This document shows positions 1 through 8,183 of a stretch of 32,347 bases of DNA, one piece after another (the first letter of the stretch is position 1; every line of letters begins with the position of its first letter). The translations under genes were made by a program, and so were the position numbers. Source of the DNA: CAZBDU01 sp964490725 (GTDB taxonomy: Bacteria; Spirochaetota; Spirochaetia; SZUA-6; DRHE01); contig CAZBDU010000063.1 in the NCBI GenBank assembly GCA_964490725.1, forward strand, positions 1-32,347, in the 5' to 3' direction. Below the pieces are notes generated by a model. It saw only the letters and a program-made list of their open reading frames with translations, ran no database searches and was not told the origin of the DNA.

Positions 1-73
1 GTCCGCGGTCACGTCTCCGGCCCACAATGCAGTCCGGCCAAATTTAGAATTGCTGGCGCGGAGCGCGGGGAGC

Positions 74-553
74 TCAGGTGGCCGGACCCTGTCCGACGCG
101 CCCCTGGAACTCCGGGAAATGGTACTCGATGCGGCCGTCGTCGTTCACCTGCATGGAGGCGTACCCCTTCTGCGCCATCTCCTCCAGGATCTTCTCGGCC
201 TCGCCGATAGACAGCTCGGTCTTGAGCGCCACCAGCGCCGGCGTCACCCGCCCCTGCTCGTCCCTGGCAGCCTGCAGCACCTGCTTCTCCGCCGAGGGCA
301 GGCGCCGCTGCTCCCCGGCCGGCCCGCCCACCCGCCCCGCCGCTCGTTCGGCGCGCAGGCGCCGGAACCCCTCCAGGGCGGGCAGCACCCCGGCAAACAC
401 CATGGGAAACACGAACGGCCAGATACCCGTGACCGCCCAGGCGATGCCGAAGGCCAATGCGAACACCAGGCCGGTGGTGATGGACGCCTCGGCGGAATGC
501 CTCTGCCCGTGATGGTGGTCCCGATGGTGCGCTCGGTGCTCCCCGTGCATCAT
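74..553 (-). CDS. Small membrane protein with His-rich N-terminus and winged-helix-like C-terminus
   Basis: The 159-residue product has eight histidines in its first 19 residues, two adjacent hydrophobic segments (about 24-40 and 43-59) forming a membrane hairpin, a basic linker, and a soluble C-terminal domain (about 88-150). That domain ends in GRIEYHFPEF and resembles the C-terminus of the TM2 protein at 21961-22443 (GVIAYVFPEF), including GRVTPALVAL against GAVTPGEVAL. The helix-helix-strand pattern looks like a winged helix, but no function is established. Two ATG codons stand in tandem at 553 and 550. There is no Shine-Dalgarno sequence; a promoter-like element at 559-587 ends only 5 bases before the first ATG, so the message may be leaderless and the second ATG may be used. 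The histidines could bind metal, which is speculation. The gene is divergent from the gene at 669. Confidence 0.75.
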   Translation of the reverse strand: MMHGEHRAHHRDHHHGQRHSAEASITTGLVFALAFGIAWAVTGIWPFVFPMVFAGVLPALEGFRRLRAERAAGRVGGPAGEQRRLPSAEKQVLQAARDEQGRVTPALVALKTELSIGEAEKILEEMAQKGYASMQVNDDGRIEYHFPEFQGRVGQGPAT

Positions 554-558
554 CTGTA

Positions 559-587
559 ATGGTACTCAGTTGCGGCCATCGCGTCAA
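559..587 (-). promoter_or_regulatory. Candidate promoter for the 74-553 gene
   Basis: On the minus strand TTGACG (582-587) and TACCAT (559-564) are separated by 17 bases. The -10 element ends 5 bases before the first ATG, so transcription would start at or next to the start codon. Confidence 0.5.
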
Positions 588-621
588 TTTGCTGCGCCCG
601 GGGCAGCGCCGGCGCGCCTTC

Positions 622-649
622 TTGACAGCGCCGCGGCAGCGGCTATGCT
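622..649 (+). promoter_or_regulatory. Candidate sigma70-type promoter for the 669 gene
   Basis: A perfect TTGACA (622-627) is followed after 16 bases by TATGCT (644-649). The predicted start near 656 gives a leader of about 13 bases that contains GGAGGAG just before the ATG at 669. Confidence 0.6.
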
Positions 650-668
650 ACGGTGAACGGAGGAGAAC

Positions 669-1901
669 ATGACCAGTCGCCAGCGCATCCTGGCCGCGTG
701 GAGCGGAAAGCCCGCGGATCGGGTCCCCCTGACCTTCTGGTGCTTCGGCAACTCTGTCCCCCCCACCCTGCGCTGGCAGCGCCACGGGCGGGAGGTGGCC
801 CACTGGTACTCGCTGCGCCTGGAGCACATCCACACTCTGCCGCAGCGGTGGGATCTGGAGGACGAGGCGAACCGGGTGCGGGGATGGCAGTCCCTGGAGG
901 TGGACGACCTGCTGGAGGTGTCGATTCCCTGGAGCACCCACCCGGAGGTGAGCTGGGAGGACACCGAGCTGGCCCCCGGCGGCGGCGAGAGTTACCCCGT
1001 ACTGGTGCGGGAGTACAGCACCCCCGCCGGCCCCTTGCGTCACGCAGTCCGGCGCACCGGGGAGCAGCAGGGGGAAGGCTGGGTGGTCCAGCCGGACCAC
1101 GTGCCGCTGTTCGAAGACTTCACCATCCCCCGGGCGGTGGAGCACGCGGTGAGCTCGGCGGAGGACGTGCAGCGCGTTCCCTACCTTTACGCCGCCCCGG
1201 ACGAGGAGGCGCGGCAGTGGTTCGCCCGCCGGATGGCGGCGGTGGGGCCCCTGGCCGGAGAGCTGGCCGTACCCGTTCAGGCGTGGTCGGCGTTCGGCAT
1301 GGACGCCGTGGTCTGGCTGGCCGGAACGCAGAGCGCCATCCTGATGGCCATGGACCAGCCGCAGGCCTTCGGCAGGCTGGCGGAGGCGGTCGCGGCCACG
1401 GACGTGGCTCGCACCGAGCTGGCAGCCTCCCACCCGGGGGTGGACATGATCGTGATGCGGGGCTGGTACTCCTCCACGGACTTCTGGTCCCCGGAGCTGT
1501 TCGACCGTTTCGTCGCTCCCCACCTGCGCGCCGTGGCGGAGACGGCGCACCGGGGCGGCAAGAAGTTTGCCTACGCCATGACCACGGGAGTGGAGCTCCT
1601 GGGAGAGCGCCTGGCGGAGGCCGGTGTGGATGTCCTGTACTTCGTCGATCCGCTGCTGGATGAGGTTTCGCTGGAGCACCTGCGGGATCTGCTCTCCGAG
1701 CGCATGACGTTGGTGGGGGGCACGAACGCCATCACCCTCGGCTCCGGCGACTCCAGCCGCATCGAGGCGGAGGCCCGCCATGCCCTGCAGGTGCTGGGCC
1801 CCACGGGCCGCTTCATCCTCCATCCCGTGGACGCCATCTTCCCGGACACCCCCTGGGAGGGGGTGGAGGCGCTGATAGCCGCCTGGAAGAGGTGGCGCTG
1901 A
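669..1901 (+). CDS. Uroporphyrinogen decarboxylase-fold (URO-D/MtaA-like) protein
   Basis: The 410-residue product begins with TSRQRILAAWSGKPADRVPL, the typical N-terminus of the URO-D superfamily, and continues with family-like blocks: a segment around VDMIVMRGWYSSTDFWSPEL, then a segment on the removal of the substrate site (FDRFVAPHLRAVAETAHRGG), and a late GGTNAITLGSG region. It is longer and more divergent than HemE (about 340-350 residues), and no other heme gene is nearby. A methyltransferase-type member (corrinoid or methylamine-related) or an uncharacterised paralogue is therefore more likely than true uroporphyrinogen decarboxylase. The start is set by GGAGGAG seven bases upstream. 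It converges on argG with a 72-base gap that has no clear terminator. The substrate cannot be told from sequence. Confidence 0.8.
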   Translation: MTSRQRILAAWSGKPADRVPLTFWCFGNSVPPTLRWQRHGREVAHWYSLRLEHIHTLPQRWDLEDEANRVRGWQSLEVDDLLEVSIPWSTHPEVSWEDTELAPGGGESYPVLVREYSTPAGPLRHAVRRTGEQQGEGWVVQPDHVPLFEDFTIPRAVEHAVSSAEDVQRVPYLYAAPDEEARQWFARRMAAVGPLAGELAVPVQAWSAFGMDAVVWLAGTQSAILMAMDQPQAFGRLAEAVAATDVARTELAASHPGVDMIVMRGWYSSTDFWSPELFDRFVAPHLRAVAETAHRGGKKFAYAMTTGVELLGERLAEAGVDVLYFVDPLLDEVSLEHLRDLLSERMTLVGGTNAITLGSGDSSRIEAEARHALQVLGPTGRFILHPVDAIFPDTPWEGVEALIAAWKRWR

Positions 1902-1973
1902 AGCTCGGAGCGCGCAACCGGCCGGCCTTCGGGCCCGCCCGGCCCGCCGGCGCGCCGCCCCCGCGGCCGCAGG

Positions 1974-3248
1974 CTACTTCTTGTGGAACCCGGCCATCTC
2001 CTTGATCTCCGGCGCCTGTCCCGTGTCCTCGGTGATGCCGCGGTGCACGATGGCCGCCACCCCCGTCGACAGCCCGAAGAGGTTGATGAACCCCGTAGCA
2101 TCCGCATGGTCGTAGGAGCTGGCCCCGAAGGAGGCCAGGTCCTGGAGGTACAGCGAGTAGGGGGACTTGCGGCCGCCCACGATGACGTTTCCCTTGTAGA
2201 GCACCAGCCGCACCTCCCCGGTGGTGTACTCCGAGATCTTGGCCATGAACGCCTCCAGCGCCTCCCGCACGGTGGTGAACCACTTGCCGGAGTAGACCAG
2301 CTCGGAGTAGCGCATGGCAACCTGCCGCTTGTAGTGCAGGGCGTCGGCGTCCAGGGTGATCATCTCCAGCTCGCGGTGGGCGGTGACCAGGATCGTGCCC
2401 CCGGGGGTCTCGTACACCCCCCGGCTCTTCATCCCCACCTGGCGCGTCTCCACCATGTCCACCCTGCCGATGCCGTTCTCCGCGCCGATGCGGTTCAGGG
2501 TCTGGAGCAGCTCCACCGGCCCCAACCGCTTGCCGTCCACGGACACCGGAAAGCCCTTCTCGAAGCCCACCGTGACCTCGGTTTCCCGGTCCGGGGCTTG
2601 CCGGGCGCTGCGGGTGAGCTGGAACATCTCCTCCTTGGGGCGGTTCCACGGATCCTCCAGGTCCCCGCCCTCGTGGCTGAGGTGCCAGAGGTTCCCGTCC
2701 CGGGAGTAGATGCTCTTCTTGGTGATCTTGCCCAGATCGATGTTGTGCGCCCGGGCGTAGTCGATGGCCTCTTCCCGGCTGCGGATGTTCCACAGCCGCC
2801 AGGGAGCGATCACCTTCAGGTGCGGTGCCAGCGCCTTGTAGGTGAGCTCGAAGCGGACCTGGTCGTTGCCTTTGCCGGTGCACCCGTGAGCCACCGCGTC
2901 GGCCCCTTCCTTCAGCGCCACCGCCACCTGGTGCCTGGCCTGCAGCGGCCGGGCGATGGAGGTGCCCAGGAGGTACTTGTCTTCGTAGATGGCCCCGGCG
3001 CGGATCACCGGGAACAGGTAGTCCCGGACGAACTCCTCCCGCACGTCCAGCACGTGCAGCCGGGAGGCGCCTGAGGCCAGGGCCTTCTTCTCCAGGCCGG
3101 TGAGGTCGTCCTCCTGCCCGACGTTGGTGCACATGGCCACCACCTCGGCCCCGGGATAGTGCTCCTTCAGCCAGGGAATGATGATCGAGGTATCCAGGCC
3201 CCCCGAATAGGCAAGTACGATCTTCTTGATGTCACCGCTCTGATCCAT
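1974..3248 (-). CDS. argG: Argininosuccinate synthase
   Basis: The 424-residue product joins citrulline and aspartate with ATP to form argininosuccinate in arginine biosynthesis, in the cytoplasm. The N-terminal PP-loop reads SGGLDTS at residues 15-21 after KKIVLAY, and later blocks such as AHGCTGKGNDQVRFE and PYSLYLQDLASFGA are family hallmarks. Length is close to the usual 400 or so. The ATG at 3248 is chosen because GGAGG lies a few bases upstream and the preceding reading frame has no similarity to the family. It is the last gene of the arg operon, 68 bases after argD, in a tail rich in GA/TC tracts. No argH follows, so the final lyase must be elsewhere. Confidence 0.97.
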   Translation of the reverse strand: MDQSGDIKKIVLAYSGGLDTSIIIPWLKEHYPGAEVVAMCTNVGQEDDLTGLEKKALASGASRLHVLDVREEFVRDYLFPVIRAGAIYEDKYLLGTSIARPLQARHQVAVALKEGADAVAHGCTGKGNDQVRFELTYKALAPHLKVIAPWRLWNIRSREEAIDYARAHNIDLGKITKKSIYSRDGNLWHLSHEGGDLEDPWNRPKEEMFQLTRSARQAPDRETEVTVGFEKGFPVSVDGKRLGPVELLQTLNRIGAENGIGRVDMVETRQVGMKSRGVYETPGGTILVTAHRELEMITLDADALHYKRQVAMRYSELVYSGKWFTTVREALEAFMAKISEYTTGEVRLVLYKGNVIVGGRKSPYSLYLQDLASFGASSYDHADATGFINLFGLSTGVAAIVHRGITEDTGQAPEIKEMAGFHKK

Positions 3249-3316
3249 AGCGTCCTCCAGTATCCTCCATAGAAAGAAGAGAGAAGAAAAGGGCTGCGCG
3301 GCTTCACGGCCCAGGG

Positions 3317-4546
3317 CTACCCCTCGGCGGCCAGGCGCCGGAAGGTGTTGCCCACCAGCGTCAACCCCTGGAGCAGCTCCTCCCGGCTGATCACCAGGGG
3401 AGGGGCGATGCGCAGCACGTTCTCCCCCGAGCGCAGCACCAGCACTCCTCCGTGGCGCAGCTCCGTCAACAGCCCACCCATGAACTCCGGCCCCCGCCGT
3501 CCGGGGGGGAGCCCCTCCTCCAGCACCTCCACGCCGGCGAGCATCCCCAGCCCCTTCACCTGGCCCAGGAAGGGGTACTGCCCCGCGAGCTCCCGCAGCC
3601 CCTGCTGCAGCACCTCCCCCTTGCTGCGCACCGCCGCCTGGAAGGAGGGCTCGGCCAGGATGTCCCACACCCGGGAGGCCACCGCGGTGGTCACCGGTCC
3701 GCCGCCGAAGGTGGACCCGTGCTCCCCCGGGTGGACCAGCGCGTTCACCTTTCCCGGGATCAGCACGGCCGACAGGGGCAGCCCCGCGGCCAGGGGTTTT
3801 GCCAGCGTGACGATATCCGGCTCCAGGCCGACCGCGGCGGAAGCGAACAGCGTACCGGTGCGCGACAGGCCGGTCTGTACCTCGTCGGCGATCAGGATCA
3901 CGTCGTGCTGCCGGCAGGAGCGGTTGAGGGCCGCGGCGAAATCACCGCTCATGCGCGCGAGGCCTCCTTCGCCCTGCACCACCTCCACGATCACCCCGGC
4001 GAAGGTGCCGTCCAGGACGCGCTCCAGGGCGGCTGGATCGTTGTACGGAGCCACCTCCACCCCGGGCAGGAGCGGCTCGAAGGGCCGCTGGTACTTCGGC
4101 GTCGGAGTCAGGGACAGCACGCCCATGGTGCGGCCGTGGAAGCCTCCGGAGAAGCACAGCAGCCTGTGGTGCCCTTCCCCGCGGGTGCGGTGCGCGTACA
4201 GCCTGGCGTACTTGAGCGCCGTCTCGTTGGCCTCCGAGCCGCTGGAGAGGAACTGCACGGCCTGAAAGGGACCGGAGGCCACCATCTTGGCGGACAGCTC
4301 CAGCACCGGCTCGGTCATGTAGAGGTTGGAGATGTGCACCAGTCGCTTCATCTGTTCGTAGGCCACCCTGGCCAGGTCCTCTCTGCCATAGCCCAGCGCG
4401 TTCACCGCGATGCCGCCGGTGAAATCCAGGTAGCGGTTGCCGCTGCGGTCTTCCAGCCACACTCCCTCCCCGCGGGAGACCACCAGGAGCTCCCGGGCAA
4501 AGCAGTTCGCCAGCGGATGTCCGCTTACCACAGCTTCGTCAGACAC
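3317..4546 (-). CDS. argD: Acetylornithine aminotransferase
   Basis: This 409-residue PLP enzyme of aminotransferase class III converts N-acetylglutamate semialdehyde to N-acetylornithine. The cofactor lysine is K250 in the TLAKPLAAGLPLSAV segment, the pyridine-nitrogen aspartate is D221 in LIADEVQTGLSRTG, and SSGSEANE (about 101-108) is the phosphate-binding region. The start is GTG at 4546, supported by AAGGAGG about six bases upstream; this start overlaps the end of argB by 8 bases, implying translational coupling. An ornithine aminotransferase role is a less likely alternative given the operon. Confidence 0.95.
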   Translation of the reverse strand: MSDEAVVSGHPLANCFARELLVVSRGEGVWLEDRSGNRYLDFTGGIAVNALGYGREDLARVAYEQMKRLVHISNLYMTEPVLELSAKMVASGPFQAVQFLSSGSEANETALKYARLYAHRTRGEGHHRLLCFSGGFHGRTMGVLSLTPTPKYQRPFEPLLPGVEVAPYNDPAALERVLDGTFAGVIVEVVQGEGGLARMSGDFAAALNRSCRQHDVILIADEVQTGLSRTGTLFASAAVGLEPDIVTLAKPLAAGLPLSAVLIPGKVNALVHPGEHGSTFGGGPVTTAVASRVWDILAEPSFQAAVRSKGEVLQQGLRELAGQYPFLGQVKGLGMLAGVEVLEEGLPPGRRGPEFMGGLLTELRHGGVLVLRSGENVLRIAPPLVISREELLQGLTLVGNTFRRLAAEG

Positions 4547-5396
4547 GTTGCCCTCCTTCCGCGGCCGCGCGCCACTCGCCCCGGCCGCCGATGCGCGTGC
4601 CGGAGCGGCCCTCCAGCAGCCTGGCCAGGTCGCCGGCCTGCAGGTACTGGCCGATCACCACGGTCCGCACGCCCCGCTCCATCGCCTCCCGCGCGGCGAC
4701 GGCCTTGGGGATCATCCCGCCGGTGATGGTCCCGGAGTCGATCTCCTGCTGCACCGCTTCGGGAGCAAGCCGCGGCAGGACGCGCCCGTCCTTCAGAATC
4801 CCGGGGATGTCGGAGAGGAACAGCAGGGTGGAACCCGTCAGGGCCCCGGCCAGCTCGAAGGCGGCGGTATCCGCGTTGACGTTCAACCCTCCCCCTTCCC
4901 GGTCCGCGCTGGCAGGCGATACCACTGGCAGGTAGCCTCCCGCCAGCAGCAGGCGCAGCACCCGGGGGTCCACCGCGTCGATGCGCCCGGTGCGGGTCTC
5001 CCGCTCCCCCACCGCAGCGATGGCGCTGCCGGTGAACAGCCCTCCATCTGCGCCGCTCAACCCCACCGCCGGCAGGCCCATTGCGCCAAGAAAGCGCACC
5101 AGGCGCTTGTTGACCAGGCCCGACAGCACCATCTCGACGACGTCCATCTCCTCCTGGGAGGTGATCCGCAGCCCCTGGCGGAACACCGGCTCCGCTCCGA
5201 GCCGGCGGCTGATCCGGGTAAGCTCCGCCCCGCCGCCGTGCAGCAGCACCACCGGACGGCCCGCCCGGCGGACCTCCTGGGCCAGCGCCCGGACCAGCTC
5301 CTGCTGCTCCGCCATCCTGCCGCCGATCTTGACGATCACCGGCGGCTCCCCCCCGGCCGCCTCCGCCGCCGCGGTGCCCGCGTTGCCCGGCTTCAC
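4539..5396 (-). CDS. argB: N-acetylglutamate kinase
   Basis: The 285-residue amino-acid kinase phosphorylates N-acetylglutamate, usually the feedback-regulated step in organisms with the acetyl cycle. It shows the family blocks VIVKIGGRMAE, VVLLHGGGAEL (ATP-binding glycine loop), LNVNADTAAFELAGAL and LLFLSDIPGIL, and a C-terminal GGMIPKAVAA. An N-terminal extension of about 18 residues precedes the first strand. The start is GTG at 5396, 13 bases after the argC stop, with AGAGGG upstream. Whether it is arginine-sensitive is uncertain because the N-terminal helix typical of arginine-sensitive kinases cannot be assigned with confidence. Confidence 0.95.
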   Translation of the reverse strand: MKPGNAGTAAAEAAGGEPPVIVKIGGRMAEQQELVRALAQEVRRAGRPVVLLHGGGAELTRISRRLGAEPVFRQGLRITSQEEMDVVEMVLSGLVNKRLVRFLGAMGLPAVGLSGADGGLFTGSAIAAVGERETRTGRIDAVDPRVLRLLLAGGYLPVVSPASADREGGGLNVNADTAAFELAGALTGSTLLFLSDIPGILKDGRVLPRLAPEAVQQEIDSGTITGGMIPKAVAAREAMERGVRTVVIGQYLQAGDLARLLEGRSGTRIGGRGEWRAAAEGGQRV

Positions 5397-5409
5397 TGCG
5401 CGGCCCTCT

Positions 5410-6441
5410 TCACACCTCGGCCGCCAGGGACAGACCCTGGGTCTCCGGCAGGCCGAAGCGCACGTTCATGTTCTGCACGGCCTGCCCCGAGGCCCCCTTG
5501 ACCAGGTTGTCGATAGCCGAGAAGAGCATCAGGGTATCCCCCTCCACGCGCCAGCCGATGTCGCAGCGGTTGCTGCCCCGTACGTCGGCAGTCTGGGGGA
5601 TCCTCTCCCCGGTGAGCACCACGAACGGCGAGTCTCCATAGGCGCCCGCCAGCCTCTTTCCCACCTCCGCGGCGGTGAGACCCCGCGCCAGCGGCGCCAC
5701 CGTGGTGGCCGCCAGCCCCCGCCGCAGGGGCGCCAGGTGCGGCGTGAACAGGACCCTGGCCTCGCGGGAGACCGCCTGCAGCTCCGCCTCGATCTCGTGC
5801 ATGTGGCGGTGGCTGCGCCCCGGGGCGTAGGCCCCGGCGTTCTCGCTGCGCTCGCAGAACAGGTACTCCGCCTTCGCCTTGCGCCCGGCCCCGGAGATTC
5901 CCGAGATGGCGTTCACCACGATCGTCCCGCCCACTACGCCGGCGCTCACCAGGGGCAGCAACGGCAGCAGCGCCGCGGTGGGATAGCAGCCCGGGTTGGC
6001 GATCACATCGGCCCCCGAAAGCCGCCGCCGGTACCACTCCACCAGCCCGTACACCGCCCCGGGCAGCAGGTCCGCCCGGTAGGGCGCTGCCCCGTAGGCG
6101 CGCTGGAAGGCCTCGGGGCTGCGAAAGCGGAAATCCGCCGAAAGATCGATCACAACGGAGCCGCCGAAGAAAGGCTCGCACAGCCGCGCCGACTCCAGGT
6201 GCGGCAGCGCCGCGAACACCACGTCGGGCTTCCGCCCCGCCGCCTCCTCTATCGTGGCCATCGTGCCTCCGTCGGCCAGGATCTCCCCGGGACCGCACCA
6301 CCCGGGATCGACCTCGGAGAAGCGCCGGCCGGCCTGGGATGATGAGACCGCCAGGACCTCCCGAACGGCCGGATGGGAGGCCACAAGGCGGACCAGCAGC
6401 TGTCCCGTGTATCCTGTGGCGCCCAGCACCGCAACGCGCAT
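5410..6441 (-). CDS. argC: N-acetyl-gamma-glutamyl-phosphate reductase
   Basis: The 343-residue NADPH-dependent enzyme reduces acetylglutamyl phosphate to the semialdehyde. The N-terminal Rossmann motif is VAVLGATGYTGQLLVRL, and the catalytic cysteine lies in ANPGCYPTAALLPL. ISGISGAGRKAK and the HRHMHEIE histidines are also family features. Length matches type 1 ArgC. Its ATG at 6441 overlaps the argR stop by one base (TGATG), so the two genes are translated in a coupled way. Confidence 0.96.
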   Translation of the reverse strand: MRVAVLGATGYTGQLLVRLVASHPAVREVLAVSSSQAGRRFSEVDPGWCGPGEILADGGTMATIEEAAGRKPDVVFAALPHLESARLCEPFFGGSVVIDLSADFRFRSPEAFQRAYGAAPYRADLLPGAVYGLVEWYRRRLSGADVIANPGCYPTAALLPLLPLVSAGVVGGTIVVNAISGISGAGRKAKAEYLFCERSENAGAYAPGRSHRHMHEIEAELQAVSREARVLFTPHLAPLRRGLAATTVAPLARGLTAAEVGKRLAGAYGDSPFVVLTGERIPQTADVRGSNRCDIGWRVEGDTLMLFSAIDNLVKGASGQAVQNMNVRFGLPETQGLSLAAEV

Positions 6442-6929
6442 CAGCGTCCCTCCTCCAGGCCCGGGATGCGGGCCTGCAATCCTTCGAGCAGGAGGCCACG
6501 GCTCACCCCGTCCCTGGGGATGACCAGAATGGTGTCGTCTCCGGCGATCGTACCCAACACCTCCTCGACGTTAAGGTTGTCGATGGCGTAGGCCACCGTG
6601 TTGGCGTGCCCGGGCAGCGTCTTGATGACCGCCTGGTTGCCGGAGAACTCCAAGGAAATGAAACCCCTGCGGAAATCCTCCACCAGGCTCCGGTCCGAGC
6701 CGACCTTGTTGGCGGCGTCGGAGAAGGTGTACACGTAGCCTCCCCGCCCGTCGGGGATCTTCCCCACCTTGAGGTACTTCAGGTCCCGGGAGAGAGTGGC
6801 CTGGGTGATCACGAATCCTTCCCCTTCCAGCAGGCTGAGGAGCATCTCCTGGCTGTCCACCTTTCTGGTCTGGATGATCTGGCGCAGGCGCGCCAGCCGA
6901 GCCGCCCGCTCCACGGTTCTCTCCTGCAT
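6441..6929 (-). CDS. argR: Arginine repressor
   Basis: The 162-residue product has the ArgR winged-helix N-terminal domain with the QATLSRDL recognition motif (S47, R48) and a C-terminal oligomerisation/arginine-binding domain with LGTIAGDDTILVIPRD, including the paired aspartates that contact arginine. ATG at 6929 is preferred over the upstream in-frame ATG at 6980, because RLARLRQIIQ matches the usual N-terminus and the longer form would cover the likely promoter. A weak GGAG lies 11 bases upstream. Being first in the operon, it should regulate its own and the downstream arg genes with arginine as co-repressor; this is inferred from the family. Confidence 0.94.
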   Translation of the reverse strand: MQERTVERAARLARLRQIIQTRKVDSQEMLLSLLEGEGFVITQATLSRDLKYLKVGKIPDGRGGYVYTFSDAANKVGSDRSLVEDFRRGFISLEFSGNQAVIKTLPGHANTVAYAIDNLNVEEVLGTIAGDDTILVIPRDGVSRGLLLEGLQARIPGLEEGR

Positions 6930-6949
6930 GTTTATCGAACTCCAGCCGC

Positions 6950-6980
6950 ATATACTTACACAAAACGCTCCGCGTGGCAA
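6950..6980 (-). promoter_or_regulatory. Candidate arg operon promoter and possible ArgR site
   Basis: On the minus strand TTGCCA (6975-6980) is followed after 16 bases by the AT-rich TAAGTATAT (6950-6958), a striking AT patch in GC-rich DNA. An ArgR box would be expected here, but no convincing palindrome is visible. Confidence 0.35.
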
Positions 6981-7035
6981 GAGCGTCGAGTCGGGGTGGA
7001 TTCCTGGCCTGGGGCCTTGGGGTCGCGGCCGCGAA

Positions 7036-7064
7036 TTGACGCACCCCGCCGCTGCCCATAGAAT
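7036..7064 (+). promoter_or_regulatory. Candidate promoter for the thymidine-kinase-like gene
   Basis: TTGACG (7036-7041) and TAGAAT (7059-7064) are 17 bases apart. The predicted start near 7071 leaves a leader of about 9 bases with a weak AAGGCAGG before the ATG at 7080. Confidence 0.5.
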
Positions 7065-7079
7065 GCCTCAAGGCAGGCC

Positions 7080-8183
7080 ATGCAGATCGAAAGCCGGCTT
7101 CTCCGCAGCCTGGGATTCCCGGAGCTCAACTTCCACACACCCTTCAACCACTTCGACTTCACGCGTCCCGGGCGGCGCATCCTGGTGATCGGGCCCATGG
7201 GCAGCGGCAAGACGGAGTACTCTGCGCGGGTGTGGCGGGACTCCCTGGTGGCGCGGCGCAAGTCAGCCGCCGCCGAGGAGCTCACCTCAACCGCCGGGGC
7301 AGACCGGCGCCGGGTGTTCTTCATCCGCACGGCACTGGACCGGGGGCGCTTTCCGGGCTATCCGGCCGACGCGCTTCCCTACCGGGGCGGGTACGAGCGC
7401 TGCGGTGGCAGTATCGCCGAGATCGCCGATTCCTTCGATCTGGAGCGGGTGATGAAGGCCAACCCCGGGGTGGGCACGTGGATCATCGACGAGGCCTCCT
7501 TCTACGAGGAACGGCTGGCCTACGTCGTGGAAAACGACTCCCTGAGACGGGGCACCGTGTTCATCTTCCCCACGCTGGTGCTGAACTTCCGGCGGGAGAT
7601 CTTCAACTCCACCACGCGGCTTCTCCTGGAGACCGCCACGGACATCTTTCCGCTCACCGCCTACTGCGAGCACCCCGACTGCCTGGAGGACTCCCTCAAC
7701 ACCTACCGCTACTACACCCGGGAAGGCCGGGAGTGCCCCGCCCTCTACTTCGATCCACTGATCATCATCGGGGGGGATCAACAGAAGACCGATCCCCGTG
7801 AGCCCAACTACTGCACCCGCTGCGACCGGCATCACCACCTGCCAGGCAAACAGTACACCTACCTGATCCTGAAGCCCCTCGGGGAGAAGGCCGCCGCCGG
7901 GGAGCTCGCACCGCTGAAAGAGGAGCTGCGGCGCCTTCGCTTCGCTCCCGAAGAGAGCCTGCTGTGCCGGCATTTCCGCGAGCGATACCTGGAGGCGGCG
8001 CAGCCCCGGCCCATCATGATGAACGCCCTCCAGGTCCCCTGCGTCGCCGAGAAGGCGCTGATCTTCCTCCACACCGAGCAGAACCTGCTGGGACGGCACC
8101 AGCTCCAGGATCTGGCCTCCGAGCTGGAGCTGGACCGGGACTACCTGGCCCGGCGCCTTCACGACAACGGGCGGACGCTGTGA
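7080..8183 (+). CDS. Thymidine kinase-like P-loop protein
   Basis: The 367-residue product has a Walker A motif GPMGSGKTEYS (38-48), a Walker B-like WIIDEASF (134-141) and two cysteine pairs, C196/C201 and C245/C248, in the position of the zinc-binding lasso domain of type II thymidine kinases. Those enzymes phosphorylate thymidine for nucleotide salvage. At 367 residues it is almost twice the usual length (about 190-200); the extra parts are an N-terminal leader of about 30 residues and a C-terminal helical region after 260. Long proteins of this kind are commonly annotated as thymidine kinase in spirochaetes, but activity is inference. It overlaps the following lipoprotein gene by 4 bases (GTGA) and is divergent from argR. 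Confidence 0.75.
   Translation: MQIESRLLRSLGFPELNFHTPFNHFDFTRPGRRILVIGPMGSGKTEYSARVWRDSLVARRKSAAAEELTSTAGADRRRVFFIRTALDRGRFPGYPADALPYRGGYERCGGSIAEIADSFDLERVMKANPGVGTWIIDEASFYEERLAYVVENDSLRRGTVFIFPTLVLNFRREIFNSTTRLLLETATDIFPLTAYCEHPDCLEDSLNTYRYYTREGRECPALYFDPLIIIGGDQQKTDPREPNYCTRCDRHHHLPGKQYTYLILKPLGEKAAAGELAPLKEELRRLRFAPEESLLCRHFRERYLEAAQPRPIMMNALQVPCVAEKALIFLHTEQNLLGRHQLQDLASELELDRDYLARRLHDNGRTL

Noticed and set aside
1974..3668. ArgG frame extended to 564 residues from an upstream start.
   Set aside because: The extra part overlaps argD and shows no similarity; a good ribosome-binding site supports 3248.
6950..6980. Definite ARG box before argR.
   Set aside because: The AT-rich patch is suggestive but not a clear palindrome, so only a low-confidence promoter is listed.
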